NCBI RefSeq assembly: GCF_048537545.1
Contig: NZ_CP183218.1
Source: Chania fonticola_B
GTDB lineage: Bacteria; Pseudomonadota; Gammaproteobacteria; Enterobacterales; Enterobacteriaceae
Direction: 5' to 3' (one strand)
Length of the DNA stretch: 64,000 bases
Shown: positions 44,718-53,003 of the stretch, one piece after another
Position numbering within the stretch: position 1 is the first letter of the stretch
How the letters are laid out: every line of letters begins with the position of its first letter
Position numbers and translations under genes: made by a program
The notes under the pieces: model-generated
Told to the model about the DNA's origin: nothing
What the model saw: the letters and a program-made list of their open reading frames with translations, nothing else
The model's database searches: none

Positions 44718-46271
44718 ATGTTAAAAAAGATCACCGTTAAGGCCGGGCTGATTGCCCTGTTGAGCCTGATGACGTTGCTGTTGATTGTTGTCAGCATCAT
44801 CGGGGTTAAAGCCATTAACGACGGAACACGTTCGCTACAGACTCTGAACCAGATCCTGGGGGAAGAGCTGGGTTCGTTGGCCAACAGCTCCAACCTGGCG
44901 CTACGGGCCAGAACGGCTGCCTCGCTTGCAGTACGCCAGCGCGAGATTGGTCAGATTGAGGTTGCTGACGCCTCTGTGGGGCGCATTTATGGCTATCTGG
45001 AACAGTCGAAAAAGGAAATGGCGCGCTTTGTCGACGTAGGCACGGTGACCGAACGGGGTCGTCAATTCTCAATGCGCATGCAGGCGAGCTATCGCGCCTA
45101 TCTGGAACAAGGCATTGCGCCCATGGCGGCGGCGATAAAGGCGGGGAAGTTGGATGACTATTACGCCATTCAAGAAAATCATATCTCTAAGCTGAGCATT
45201 GCTTTTGAAGCCGACCTCAGTGAGTTCCGCGCGTTTGCCATGGAGATTGGCCAGCAGCATGCGCATGAGGCAGAAAGAAATGCCAGCACCAAGATTATCC
45301 TGATCGTTGCGGCTGGACTGCTCAGCGTGTTACTGGCGGTGCTGGCCTGGTTTGCTATGCGTGTGATCTTGCTGCGCCCGTTAGATGAGTCGATCGTCCA
45401 ATTGGAACATATCGCCGCAGGGGATCTGACCCACGAAATTAGCGGTGAAGGTGATACCGAAATGGGGCGCTTGGTGCACGCCATGCAGCGTATGCAGCAA
45501 TCGCTGGTGATGTCGGTCAGTAAAGTCCGCGATGCCAGCAGCCAGATCGATACCGGCTCCCGCGAGTTGGCTGCGGGTAACGTTCATCTGGCGCAGCGTA
45601 CGGAGGAATCGGCCGCTTCGCTGGAGCAAACCGCCGCCAGTATGGAGCAGTTGACCTCTACGGTGAAAATGAATGCTGAAAACTGCGAACAGGCCAACCA
45701 GTTGGCACTGAGCGTCTCCGATATTGCCGAACAGGGCAGTGACGTGGTCAGCCAGGTGATGAGCAAGATGCAGGCCATTACCGACAGCTCACGACGCATC
45801 GCCGACATCATCAACGTGATGGATGGTATCTCCTTCCAGACCAATATCCTGGCGCTCAACGCGGCGGTAGAGGCAGCACGCGCCGGTGAGCAAGGCCGTG
45901 GTTTTGCCGTGGTGGCCGGTGAGGTACGCAGCCTGGCCCAACGCAGTGCGCAATCGGCCAAAGAGATCAAAGGGCTGATCGAGGTTTCACAACACCGCGT
46001 GCGGGAAGGTGAACAGATGGCGGCTACGGCGGCGAAGACCATGAACGGAATAACCGGGGAAGTGGGGCGCGTCACGGCGCTGATGCGTGAAATCTCGGCG
46101 GCCACTCGTGAGCAAAGCAGTGGTATCGAGCAGGTTAACCAGGCGGTAGTGCAAATGGATCAGGTGGCACAACAGAATGCGGCGCTGGTGGAAGAGTCCG
46201 CGGCGGCAACGCGCTCTTTGGAAGAGCAGGCGCAGCTATTGGCACAGAGTATGGCTGTGTTCAAACTGTGA
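44718..46271 (+). CDS. methyl-accepting chemotaxis protein
   Basis: A membrane chemoreceptor that controls CheA/CheW signalling. Domain order: TM1 (about 9-31), periplasmic four-helix ligand domain of the TarH type (about 32-190), TM2 (about 192-213), HAMP (about 214-266) and the cytoplasmic coiled-coil signalling domain, whose hairpin tip includes SFQTNILALNAAVEAARAGE. The ligand domain gives no clear hint of substrate. The protein ends QSMAVFKL, without the NWETF pentapeptide that recruits CheR and CheB in Tar and Tsr, so it is a low-abundance-type receptor. 517 residues. The FliA promoter upstream places it in the flagellar regulon. Confidence 0.95.
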   Translation: MLKKITVKAGLIALLSLMTLLLIVVSIIGVKAINDGTRSLQTLNQILGEELGSLANSSNLALRARTAASLAVRQREIGQIEVADASVGRIYGYLEQSKKEMARFVDVGTVTERGRQFSMRMQASYRAYLEQGIAPMAAAIKAGKLDDYYAIQENHISKLSIAFEADLSEFRAFAMEIGQQHAHEAERNASTKIILIVAAGLLSVLLAVLAWFAMRVILLRPLDESIVQLEHIAAGDLTHEISGEGDTEMGRLVHAMQRMQQSLVMSVSKVRDASSQIDTGSRELAAGNVHLAQRTEESAASLEQTAASMEQLTSTVKMNAENCEQANQLALSVSDIAEQGSDVVSQVMSKMQAITDSSRRIADIINVMDGISFQTNILALNAAVEAARAGEQGRGFAVVAGEVRSLAQRSAQSAKEIKGLIEVSQHRVREGEQMAATAAKTMNGITGEVGRVTALMREISAATREQSSGIEQVNQAVVQMDQVAQQNAALVEESAAATRSLEEQAQLLAQSMAVFKL

Positions 46272-46276
46272 TGTGA

Positions 46277-46301
46277 AGGGGCGGCATGCCGCCCCCTTTT
46301 A
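46277..46301. terminator. terminator between the chemoreceptor gene and fbp
   Basis: GGGGCGGC-AT-GCCGCCCC is a near-perfect palindrome, followed by CTTTTAA on the plus strand and by CTTCAC on the minus strand, so it serves mainly the chemoreceptor gene. Confidence 0.8.
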
Positions 46302-46306
46302 ACTCG

Positions 46307-47311
46307 TTACTGGTCCGGGAACTCAGCAATAAAGCGTTCGGCGTCTTCTACCATCAATTTGGTTCCGACGAAGAATGGCGCACGCTGGTGCAGTTGTTGC
46401 GGCACGATATCCAGAATGCGGTTTTTGCCATCGCTGGCTTTCCCCCCGGCCTGTTCAGCCAGGAACGCCATCGGGTTGCATTCATACAGCAGACGCAGCT
46501 TGCCCTGTGGGTGGCTGGCGGTGCTTGGGTAGATATAGATGCCGCCTTTGAGCAGGTTACGGTGGAAATCGGCAACCAGTGAACCGATATAGCGTGAGGT
46601 ATAAGGGCGCTGGGTGGCTTCATCCTGCTCTTGGCAGTATTTGATGTATTTCTTCACTCCGAGCGGGAACTTGATGTAGTTACCTTCGTTGATGGAATAC
46701 ATATTGGCTTTTTCCGGGAAGCGCACTTTCTCGTGGGAGAGGCAGAACACCCCCAGAGACGGATCGTAGGTGAAGGCATGTACGCCATAACCGGTGGTGT
46801 ATACCAGCATGGTGGAGGAGCCATAAACCACATAACCGGCCGCTACCTGGGCATGGCCAGGCTGCAGGAAATCTTCTTCGGTGACTGGCGTGCCAATCGG
46901 GGTGATGCGGCGATAGATAGAGAAGATCGTCCCGACCGAGACGTTCACATCAATGTTGGACGAGCCGTCCAAAGGATCCATTAGCACCACATACTTGCCA
47001 TTCTCAGCTCGCTCGCCGTCGAAAATCACGATCTCGTCTTCTTCTTCCGAAGCGATGCCTGCAACTTCACCACGAGCCTTCAAAGCTGCTTTCAGCTTTT
47101 CGTTCGCGAACAAGTCCAGCTTCATCTGAACTTCGCCCTGAACGTTGGAAATGCCATTAGTCCCCAAGATATCAACTAAACCCGCCTTGTTGATATCACG
47201 GTGAATGATCTTGGCACCCAGTTTGATGGCAGAAAGTAATGAGGTCAGCTCACCGGTGGCGTGAGAGAAGTCGTGTTGTTTCTCGACGATAAATTCGCCT
47301 AACGTTTTCAT
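46307..47311 (-). CDS. fbp: fructose-1,6-bisphosphatase class I
   Basis: Fbp hydrolyses fructose 1,6-bisphosphate in gluconeogenesis. The metal-site VLMDPLDGSSNIDVNVSVG, the EEDE loop and SRYIGSLVADFHRNL are intact; 334 residues versus 332 in E. coli. It is divergent from mpl with a 170-bp gap, as in E. coli. Confidence 0.98.
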   Translation of the reverse strand: MKTLGEFIVEKQHDFSHATGELTSLLSAIKLGAKIIHRDINKAGLVDILGTNGISNVQGEVQMKLDLFANEKLKAALKARGEVAGIASEEEDEIVIFDGERAENGKYVVLMDPLDGSSNIDVNVSVGTIFSIYRRITPIGTPVTEEDFLQPGHAQVAAGYVVYGSSTMLVYTTGYGVHAFTYDPSLGVFCLSHEKVRFPEKANMYSINEGNYIKFPLGVKKYIKYCQEQDEATQRPYTSRYIGSLVADFHRNLLKGGIYIYPSTASHPQGKLRLLYECNPMAFLAEQAGGKASDGKNRILDIVPQQLHQRAPFFVGTKLMVEDAERFIAEFPDQ

Positions 47312-47481
47312 GACACAATCCCTGAATCTACGGATGGATAGCGGCTTGTTAACATACCGCCAACGTTTTCGTCAGCAGTGTAGCCCAAAGCAACTTGCGA
47401 TTCATAGGCAAATCCATTTCTTCTGAGCGATTCTGAGCGCTAGAATAGGCAGTAAATCGATGCACTAAAATGAGAAACCTA

Positions 47482-48861
47482 ATGCGCATACATATTCTTG
47501 GGATCTGCGGCACCTTTATGGGTGGGCTAGCCATGTTGGCTCGTTCACTGGGGCATGAGGTGACCGGTTCAGATGCCAACGTCTATCCTCCGATGAGTAC
47601 CTTACTGGAAAAGCAGGGGATCGATCTGATCCAGGGTTACGATCCTGCCCAGTTGGATCCGGCTCCTGATCTGGTAATTATCGGCAATGCCATGAGCCGT
47701 GGTAATCCTTGCGTAGAAGCGGTGCTGGAACAGAGCATTCCTTACATGTCTGGCCCTCAGTGGCTGCATGATTATGTCCTGCGCGATCGCTGGGTACTGG
47801 CGGTAGCGGGAACACACGGTAAAACCACCACCGCCGGGATGGCGACCTGGATCCTGGAAGCCTGCGGCTATCAGCCGGGCTTTGTGATCGGCGGCGTACC
47901 GGGCAATTTTGATGTCTCGGCCCGTCTTGGCGGCAGCCCGTTCTTTGTCATAGAAGCCGATGAGTATGACTGTGCCTTCTTCGACAAACGCTCCAAGTTC
48001 GTTCATTACTGCCCGCGCACGTTGATCATGAACAACCTCGAGTTCGATCACGCCGATATTTTTGACGATCTGAAAGCCATCCAGAAACAGTTCCACCACC
48101 TGGTGCGCCTGGTGCCGGGCCAAGGCAAGATTATCCTGCCGGAAAACGACACCCATCTGAAACAGGTGATGGCAATGGGATGCTGGAGCGAACAGGAATG
48201 GGTCGGGGAAGGGGGCGCGTGGCGTGCACACAAACTGACGACGGATGCCAGCCATTACGAAGTGTTCCTCAACGGCGAGAAGGTGGGCGAGGTTAACTGG
48301 GCACTGGTGGGCGAACACAACATGCATAACGGCCTGATGGCGATCGCCGCTACCCGCCATGTTGGCGTACAGCCAGCCGATGCCTGCCGTGCGCTGGGAG
48401 ACTTTATCAATGCCCGCCGCCGTCTGGAATTGCGTGGTGAAGCCAATGGTGTCACGGTGTATGACGACTTTGCCCATCATCCCACCGCCATTCTGGCTAC
48501 CTTGGCGGCGCTGCGTGGCAAAGTGGGCGGCACCGCACGCATCCTGGCCGTGCTGGAGCCGCGCTCAAACACCATGAAAATGGGGATCAGCAAAAACGAT
48601 CTGGCCCCCTCACTGGGCCGTGCCGACGAAGTGTTCCTGTTCCAGCCTCACCACATCCCGTGGCAGGTAGCGGAAGTTGCCGAAGCTTGCGTTCAGCCCG
48701 CGCACTGGAGTGCCGATCTGGATACGTTGGTGGAGATGATTGTGAAAACCGCGCAGCCGGGTGACCATATTCTGGTGATGAGCAACGGCGGGTTTGGCGG
48801 CATTCATGACAAACTGCTGGCAGGGCTGGCTAACAAGGCCGAACCGAAAGAAACGTACTGA
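47482..48861 (+). CDS. mpl: UDP-MurNAc:L-alanyl-gamma-D-glutamyl-meso-DAP ligase Mpl
   Basis: Mpl joins recycled murein tripeptide to UDP-MurNAc. It has the Mur ligase fold: MRIHILGICGTFMGGLA, the ATP loop GTHGKTTTAGMA (about 108-119), EADEYDCAFFDKRSKF and LEPRSNTMKMG. I use ATG 47482 because it gives the conserved N terminus and 459 residues; an upstream ATG at 47470 adds four residues. A terminator follows. Confidence 0.97.
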   Translation: MRIHILGICGTFMGGLAMLARSLGHEVTGSDANVYPPMSTLLEKQGIDLIQGYDPAQLDPAPDLVIIGNAMSRGNPCVEAVLEQSIPYMSGPQWLHDYVLRDRWVLAVAGTHGKTTTAGMATWILEACGYQPGFVIGGVPGNFDVSARLGGSPFFVIEADEYDCAFFDKRSKFVHYCPRTLIMNNLEFDHADIFDDLKAIQKQFHHLVRLVPGQGKIILPENDTHLKQVMAMGCWSEQEWVGEGGAWRAHKLTTDASHYEVFLNGEKVGEVNWALVGEHNMHNGLMAIAATRHVGVQPADACRALGDFINARRRLELRGEANGVTVYDDFAHHPTAILATLAALRGKVGGTARILAVLEPRSNTMKMGISKNDLAPSLGRADEVFLFQPHHIPWQVAEVAEACVQPAHWSADLDTLVEMIVKTAQPGDHILVMSNGGFGGIHDKLLAGLANKAEPKETY

Positions 48862-48905
48862 CGTTTAGTTAAACGGGCGCCGCATGCGGCGACCCTACCA
48901 CTATG

Positions 48906-48928
48906 AGGCCGCTGATGCGGCCTTTTTT
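48906..48928 (+). terminator. intrinsic terminator after mpl
   Basis: AGGCCGC pairs with GCGGCCT around TGAT and is followed by TTTTT, 45 bp after the mpl stop. Confidence 0.9.
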
Positions 48929-48935
48929 GCCCCCA

Positions 48936-48960
48936 TAAAAAAGCCCTCGCGAGCGAGGGC
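48936..48960 (-). terminator. terminator for the minus-strand yhcN-like genes
   Basis: GCCCTCGC pairs with GCGAGGGC with only GA between the arms, so the outer pairs probably form with a 4-nt loop; on the minus strand it is followed by TTTTTTAT. It lies 114 bp beyond the nearest stop codon, leaving a sizeable 3' UTR. Confidence 0.75.
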
Positions 48961-49073
48961 AATGGGGTTCGTCGGATAGGACGACGATAATTTCCAAGAT
49001 ACTGGCGTTTACCTGAGAACTCGGCAGTGGCAGTGACGAGGGTAGTCAGTTCAGTAAGCGCGACCTTGGATTT

Positions 49074-49337
49074 TTACTTGTAGATTTCAGCCGTTGCGTG
49101 CCAGTTGCCATTTTCATAGGCTTCGATCACACGGTAGGCTTTGGCCCCTTGCTGGTCCGCTTTATCAGACAGCGCCTGACGGATATCAGAAGGTGCTCCA
49201 CCCACGCCGCTAGCGGTGATAGTGCCGACAGACTGCAGATTGCTGGCTTGGGCATCAGTGACCAGGTTAGCCGCAGAAGCACCGAAAGAAACGGCAGACA
49301 GCAGGCTAAGTGCAACGAGAGTAGTTTTCATGTTCAT
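49074..49337 (-). CDS. periplasmic DUF1471 protein, YhcN-like copy 2
   Basis: An 87-residue protein with signal peptide ending FGASA and one DUF1471 domain (SVGTITASGVGGAPSDIRQA, ending WHATAEIYK). It is about two-thirds identical to the neighbouring copy at 49471-49734, so the pair is a tandem duplication at the locus where E. coli has one yhcN beside argR. An ATG at 49331 is an alternative start. YhcN is a stress-response protein induced by acid and peroxide. Confidence 0.88.
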   Translation of the reverse strand: MNMKTTLVALSLLSAVSFGASAANLVTDAQASNLQSVGTITASGVGGAPSDIRQALSDKADQQGAKAYRVIEAYENGNWHATAEIYK

Positions 49338-49470
49338 GGTACTTGGATCCTTAATCGTTCAGAGATAACGGCCTGGAAGGGCTTTACAGCGTTTTTTATA
49401 CTTGAAGGCGGTTATCTACTTGGTTTTTTACCAGAGAGTTGTCGTGCAATGCTCAGATAACATCTTGTAC

Positions 49471-49734
49471 TTATTTGTAAATCTCGGCGGTAGCGTGGTA
49501 GTTGCCTTCATTACGAGCTTCGATCACGCGGTAAGCGGTCGCGCCTTGAGCATCGGCTTTGGCAGACAGTGCCTGACGGATATCAGAAGGTGCTGCACCG
49601 ACGCCGCTCACGGTGATGGTACCGGCAGACTGCAGCTTTTCAGCCTGCGAAGCATCAATGGATTGTGCTGCGAATGCACCGAAAGACAGCATGGACAGCA
49701 GGCTAATTGTCGCTACAGTAGTTTTAATTTTCAT
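49471..49734 (-). CDS. yhcN: periplasmic DUF1471 protein YhcN, copy 1
   Basis: An 87-residue protein, MKIKTTVATISLLSMLSFGA, with signal peptide ending GAFAA and a DUF1471 domain ending EGNYHATAEIYK. Its start is very close to E. coli YhcN, so this copy is the probable orthologue. The paralogue lies 133 bp downstream on the same strand. A CRP-like site is found 41-56 bp upstream. Confidence 0.9.
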   Translation of the reverse strand: MKIKTTVATISLLSMLSFGAFAAQSIDASQAEKLQSAGTITVSGVGAAPSDIRQALSAKADAQGATAYRVIEARNEGNYHATAEIYK

Positions 49735-49774
49735 GATTTATCCTCTTCGTATTCTTTTATCAGTTCCAATGAAC

Positions 49775-49790
49775 TGTGATTTACGTCACG
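49775..49790 (-). promoter_or_regulatory. CRP-like site upstream of yhcN
   Basis: TGTGA-N6-TCACG matches the CRP consensus TGTGA-N6-TCACA in 9 of 10 core positions. It is 41-56 bp before the yhcN ATG, so it may overlap the promoter. The rest of the 400-bp gap to the end of argR (50138) is AT-rich and shows nothing else I recognise. Confidence 0.45.
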
Positions 49791-50137
49791 AAAATGAGTA
49801 TACATCTAGTAACGGCAAAAATTAATAGCTGACTAACAGTTTCTAGTGAAACTTTATTGGGGTGGCTGTTACTTTTAATAACCTAATGGAATAAAAAACG
49901 GCGATAAAATGCACTTCTGATGTTAAATTTATGTAATTTCAATGAGCTAAGTGCTTTTGACTAAAAGTGCGGAAGCTTCCAGTCACTATCACTAGTCACC
50001 AAGAAATGTCATTGAAATGTGCTGCAGGTCGGCTTATTGGCAGTTTTAAACGTGGTAGGCAGCGCTGGAGAAGTAAACGAGGGGTTAATAAAGGGTGCAC
50101 CGCCCGCGACGGAAAGCCGCAGGCTGTGCTGAATGCA

Positions 50138-50608
50138 TCAAAGTTCCTGTTCGAACAAGGAGAGAATGGCTTCAAACAGTTGACGTGCGGTAAAGGAGCT
50201 GGCCGGAGTGACAAAAATCGTATCGTCACCGGCAATGGTGCCCAGGATCCCTTCGGATTTGCCCAGTGAGTCCAACAGGCGGGCAATCAGCTGCGCCGCA
50301 CCTGGGCTGGTATGGATCACCACCACCGCATCGTTATGGTCCACGTCCAGCACCAGATTCTTGAGCGGGCTGGTGGTGGTAGGGACACCGAGTTCAGCCG
50401 GGAGGCAGTACACCATCTCCATTTTTGCATTACGCGTGCGTACCGCCCCGAACTTGGTCAGCATGCGTGATACCTTGGACTGGTTAATGTTCTCGAAGCC
50501 TTCTTCTTGCAGCGCCAAAACGATCTCGCCTTGAGAACTGAATTTTTCTTCTTTCAATAACGCCTTAAACGCCTTGATCAGATCTTCCTGCTTTGCGGGA
50601 TTACGCAT
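50138..50608 (-). CDS. argR: arginine repressor ArgR
   Basis: ArgR is an arginine-responsive hexamer that represses arginine genes and assists XerCD recombination. The winged-helix N terminus MRNPAKQEDLIKAFKALLKE with SQGEIVLALQEEGFENINQSK (split by description) and the C-terminal arginine-binding GTIAGDDTIFV block are intact. ATG 50608 gives 156 residues, as in E. coli; the longer upstream frame runs through the ARG boxes. It is divergent from mdh. Confidence 0.98.
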   Translation of the reverse strand: MRNPAKQEDLIKAFKALLKEEKFSSQGEIVLALQEEGFENINQSKVSRMLTKFGAVRTRNAKMEMVYCLPAELGVPTTTSPLKNLVLDVDHNDAVVVIHTSPGAAQLIARLLDSLGKSEGILGTIAGDDTIFVTPASSFTARQLFEAILSLFEQEL

Positions 50609-50644
50609 TTTGCACCGTGGAATGTTGGTAATAGAGCTGATTAT

Positions 50645-50672
50645 TATGCATATAAATGCATTTTTATGCAAT
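50645..50672 (-). promoter_or_regulatory. two overlapping ARG boxes, argR autoregulation
   Basis: TATGCATATAAATGCATT (50645-50662) and AATGCATTTTTATGCAAT (50655-50672) each fit the ARG-box pattern WNTGAATWWWWATTCANW apart from a symmetric C/G substitution in both arms. They overlap with a 10-bp offset and lie 37-64 bp before argR. Autorepression of argR is known in E. coli. Confidence 0.55.
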
Positions 50673-51073
50673 ATGGGGGCCGTCTGGAAAATCAAAAATG
50701 CCCAGACAGAAAGGCAAGAGCGCGATTTTAACAAAATCCGATGCTCATGAATATGCCCTTTCGGTGCGGGAAGCGAGTCAGCTCTCCGGTAACGAAAATG
50801 TTATTAAAATGATGTTGTTCTGATGTTACGTAAGGGTGTAATGTAACCGCCGGTTAACGCGATCGTGAAAAGCTTGGCACTATTTTCGATTAGTGTGCGC
50901 TATGCCCTTAATGCATAAGCTATTTACTTTAAAATGCTCGCAACATCGGCCATTTTATTGCGCCAGATCTAAAACCGACTGTTAAGAGGTTGTTTTTAAA
51001 GGCGTGATAAATTAAGGTCCGTGACCAAAGAATTCACGGCGCTTTTATATTTAAGACAATAAAGGAGTATAGG
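50673..51073. other. argR-mdh divergent intergenic region
   Basis: About 400 bp of AT-rich DNA between the ARG boxes and mdh. It must hold the mdh promoter, but I could not pick a single convincing -35/-10 pair. A GGAG ribosome site (AAAGGAGTATAGG) directly precedes mdh. Confidence 0.5.
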
Positions 51074-52012
51074 ATGAAAGTTGCAGTTCTCGGTGCTGCT
51101 GGCGGTATCGGCCAGGCCCTCGCCCTTCTACTCAAGACCCAGCTTCCTTCAGGTTCTGAACTCTCCCTCTACGACATTGCCCCTGTTACCCCAGGCGTTG
51201 CCGTTGACTTAAGCCACATCCCAACCGCAGTTAAAATCAAAGGCTTCAGTGGCGAAGATGCAACCCCTGCGCTGCACGGTGCGGACGTGGTGCTGATTTC
51301 TGCTGGCGTTGCGCGTAAACCAGGGATGGATCGTTCCGATCTGTTCAACGTAAACGCTGGCATCGTACGCAACCTGATTGAGCAAGTGGCCAAAACCTGC
51401 CCGAAAGCCTGCATCGGTATCATCACCAACCCGGTGAATACCACGGTAGCCATTGCGGCAGAAGTGTTGAAGAAAGCGGGTGTTTACGACAAAAACAAAC
51501 TGTTTGGCATCACATCGCTGGATATCATCCGTTCCAACACCTTCGTCGCGGAACTGAAAGGCAAACAACCGGAAGAACTGAACGTACCGGTGATTGGCGG
51601 CCACTCAGGCGTGACCATCCTGCCTCTGCTGTCGCAGATCCCTGGCGTAAGCTTTAGCGATCAGGAAGTGGCTGATTTGACCAAACGTATCCAGAATGCG
51701 GGTACCGAAGTGGTTGAAGCCAAAGCCGGTGGCGGTTCTGCAACCCTGTCTATGGGCCAGGCTGCTGCACGTTTTGGTCTGTCTCTGGTGCGTGCGCTGA
51801 GCGGTGAGAAAGGTGTAGTGGAATGCGCCTATGTTGAAGGGGATGGCAAATATGCCCGCTTCTTTGCACAGCCGCTGCTACTGGGTAAAAACGGTATCGA
51901 AGAGCGTAAAGATATCGGTACCCTGAGTGCCTTCGAGCAAAAAGCGCTGAGCGAAATGCTGGACGTGCTGCACAAAGATATCGAACTGGGTGAGAAGTTT
52001 ATCAACAACTGA
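51074..52012 (+). CDS. mdh: malate dehydrogenase
   Basis: Mdh oxidises malate to oxaloacetate with NAD in the TCA cycle. The Rossmann motif GAAGGIGQALALLLK (7-21), the substrate-binding arginines in ARKPGMDRSDLF, NPVNTT, and the catalytic histidine in GGHSGVTILP (about 177) are intact. 312 residues, the E. coli length. A GC-rich hairpin-like GCCGCCGGGCCGAATCCGGCGGC follows the stop and ends in TTTCTT. Confidence 0.99.
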   Translation: MKVAVLGAAGGIGQALALLLKTQLPSGSELSLYDIAPVTPGVAVDLSHIPTAVKIKGFSGEDATPALHGADVVLISAGVARKPGMDRSDLFNVNAGIVRNLIEQVAKTCPKACIGIITNPVNTTVAIAAEVLKKAGVYDKNKLFGITSLDIIRSNTFVAELKGKQPEELNVPVIGGHSGVTILPLLSQIPGVSFSDQEVADLTKRIQNAGTEVVEAKAGGGSATLSMGQAAARFGLSLVRALSGEKGVVECAYVEGDGKYARFFAQPLLLGKNGIEERKDIGTLSAFEQKALSEMLDVLHKDIELGEKFINN

Positions 52013-52035
52013 TCCCTCAGAATGTGATGTTTTGA

Positions 52036-52066
52036 TAAGCCGCCGGGCCGAATCCGGCGGCTTTCT
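52036..52066 (+). terminator. terminator after mdh
   Basis: AAGCCGCCGG pairs with CCGGCGGCTT around a short GCCGAAT loop and is followed by TCTTATGTTT, 25 bp after the mdh stop. Confidence 0.8.
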
Positions 52067-52074
52067 TATGTTTA

Positions 52075-52335
52075 TCATGATTTGATTCGACTTTTCCGAT
52101 CTCGCAGATGATGGGTAAGCGGATCAAAATACCTGCTCGGCCAGATCTCTGCCGGATGTACGTTCAGTGCATCAGCAATCAACCACTCTCCCTTGGGCCA
52201 AGGACGTGACAACGCGTTGGCCAACGTCGATGAACTTAGCCCTGCCCCCCGAGAAACCGCTGCCAGAGTGGTACCTCTCTTCTTCAAAGCCGCGATGACG
52301 TCTGCTGGATGCCAATCTGGGTCCCGTGAATTCAT
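52075..52335 (-). CDS. sfsB: Ner-family (SfsB/Nlp) DNA-binding protein
   Basis: An 86-residue helix-turn-helix protein: DWHPADVIAALKKRGTTLAAVSRGAGLSSSTLANALSRPWPKGE (described in parts) is the pattern of phage Mu Ner and of E. coli SfsB, which sits next to ispB. In Mu, Ner represses the early and repressor promoters. Here it is divergent from a MuA-N-domain gene, with an inverted-repeat operator-like sequence between them. SfsB has been linked to maltose and sugar gene activation in E. coli; the function here is not known. Confidence 0.85.
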   Translation of the reverse strand: MNSRDPDWHPADVIAALKKRGTTLAAVSRGAGLSSSTLANALSRPWPKGEWLIADALNVHPAEIWPSRYFDPLTHHLRDRKSRIKS

Positions 52336-52366
52336 ATTTTCATTCCTTTTTTGATTAGAGAAAGTT

Positions 52367-52388
52367 CTGTTAGTGGTATAACTAACAG
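52367..52388. promoter_or_regulatory. palindromic operator-like site, sfsB / MuA-like intergenic region
   Basis: CTGTTAGT (52367-52374) and ACTAACAG (52381-52388) form a perfect 8-bp inverted repeat around GGTATA. A near copy, identical at 16 of 18 core positions, lies before the next MuA-like gene (53021-53038). The TAACTAA core resembles the Ner half-site of phage Mu as I recall it. Likely bound by the Ner-like or MuA-like proteins encoded on either side. Confidence 0.65.
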
Positions 52389-52510
52389 GTCAGTATTAAT
52401 CGTTTGAACAACGTGAAGCGTTTATTCAGAAACTAGGATACCACCAAGTTTCCCAAAAATACCTTATGGTTTCTGAAAAATTTGTCTTGCCACACTATTG
52501 TCCCGAGATC

Positions 52511-52873
52511 ATGGCTATGAAAAACGAGTGGTTTGCTGCCAAGGAGCTGATAGGCATCGCAGGATTACCGTCCTCTACACAGGGAATCAACCTAATGGCC
52601 CGGCGCGAAAATTGGCTCAGCCGTCGCCGCAAAGGCGTACAAGGCAAGGCGCTGGAATACCATATCAACAGCTTGCCTACCGGCGTCAAAAACCTGCTGG
52701 TATTGCGCGAAGAGCCTGCGATCTATGAGGCCGGGCGTCAGGACCCGCTGGCGGTGTGGGTCGAATACTATTACCAGCTTTCAGACAGTGAGCGTGGCCA
52801 AGTGATGGCGTTTTTGATGCGTGAAGGTATGGATAGCCTGCTGGCCTGGATTGCTGAAAAGAACAAACAGTAA
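52511..52873 (+). CDS. stand-alone Mu-transposase N-terminal-domain DNA-binding protein, copy 1
   Basis: About 120 residues. The N-terminal half, KNEWFAAKELIGIAGLPSST with GINLMARRENWLSRRR and EYHINSLP, has the winged-helix pattern of the MuA N-terminal domain, which in phage Mu binds the internal activation sequence and competes with the repressor. The transposase catalytic domain is absent. The C-terminal half is unrelated (VWVEYYYQLSDSERGQVMAF). I favour ATG 52511 or 52517 because the paralogue starts MDKEW; a longer frame begins at 52466. Function unknown. Confidence 0.7.
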   Translation: MAMKNEWFAAKELIGIAGLPSSTQGINLMARRENWLSRRRKGVQGKALEYHINSLPTGVKNLLVLREEPAIYEAGRQDPLAVWVEYYYQLSDSERGQVMAFLMREGMDSLLAWIAEKNKQ

Positions 52874-53003
52874 ATCTCCTCGGCCGATGTGCACTTAGTA
52901 AGGGGGCCGCATGCTGCTCCCACCAGGCTCCTTTCTGCGTCGCCTCTGTGTTTCCCTCTCCTTGTTTAGTAAGTATTTCTTGAGTATTTCGCCAATTTTT
53001 TGG

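Noticed and set aside
49967..50269. A 100-codon plus-strand frame across the argR 3' end
   Set aside because: Overlaps argR in antisense, lacks a ribosome site and has no recognisable domain.
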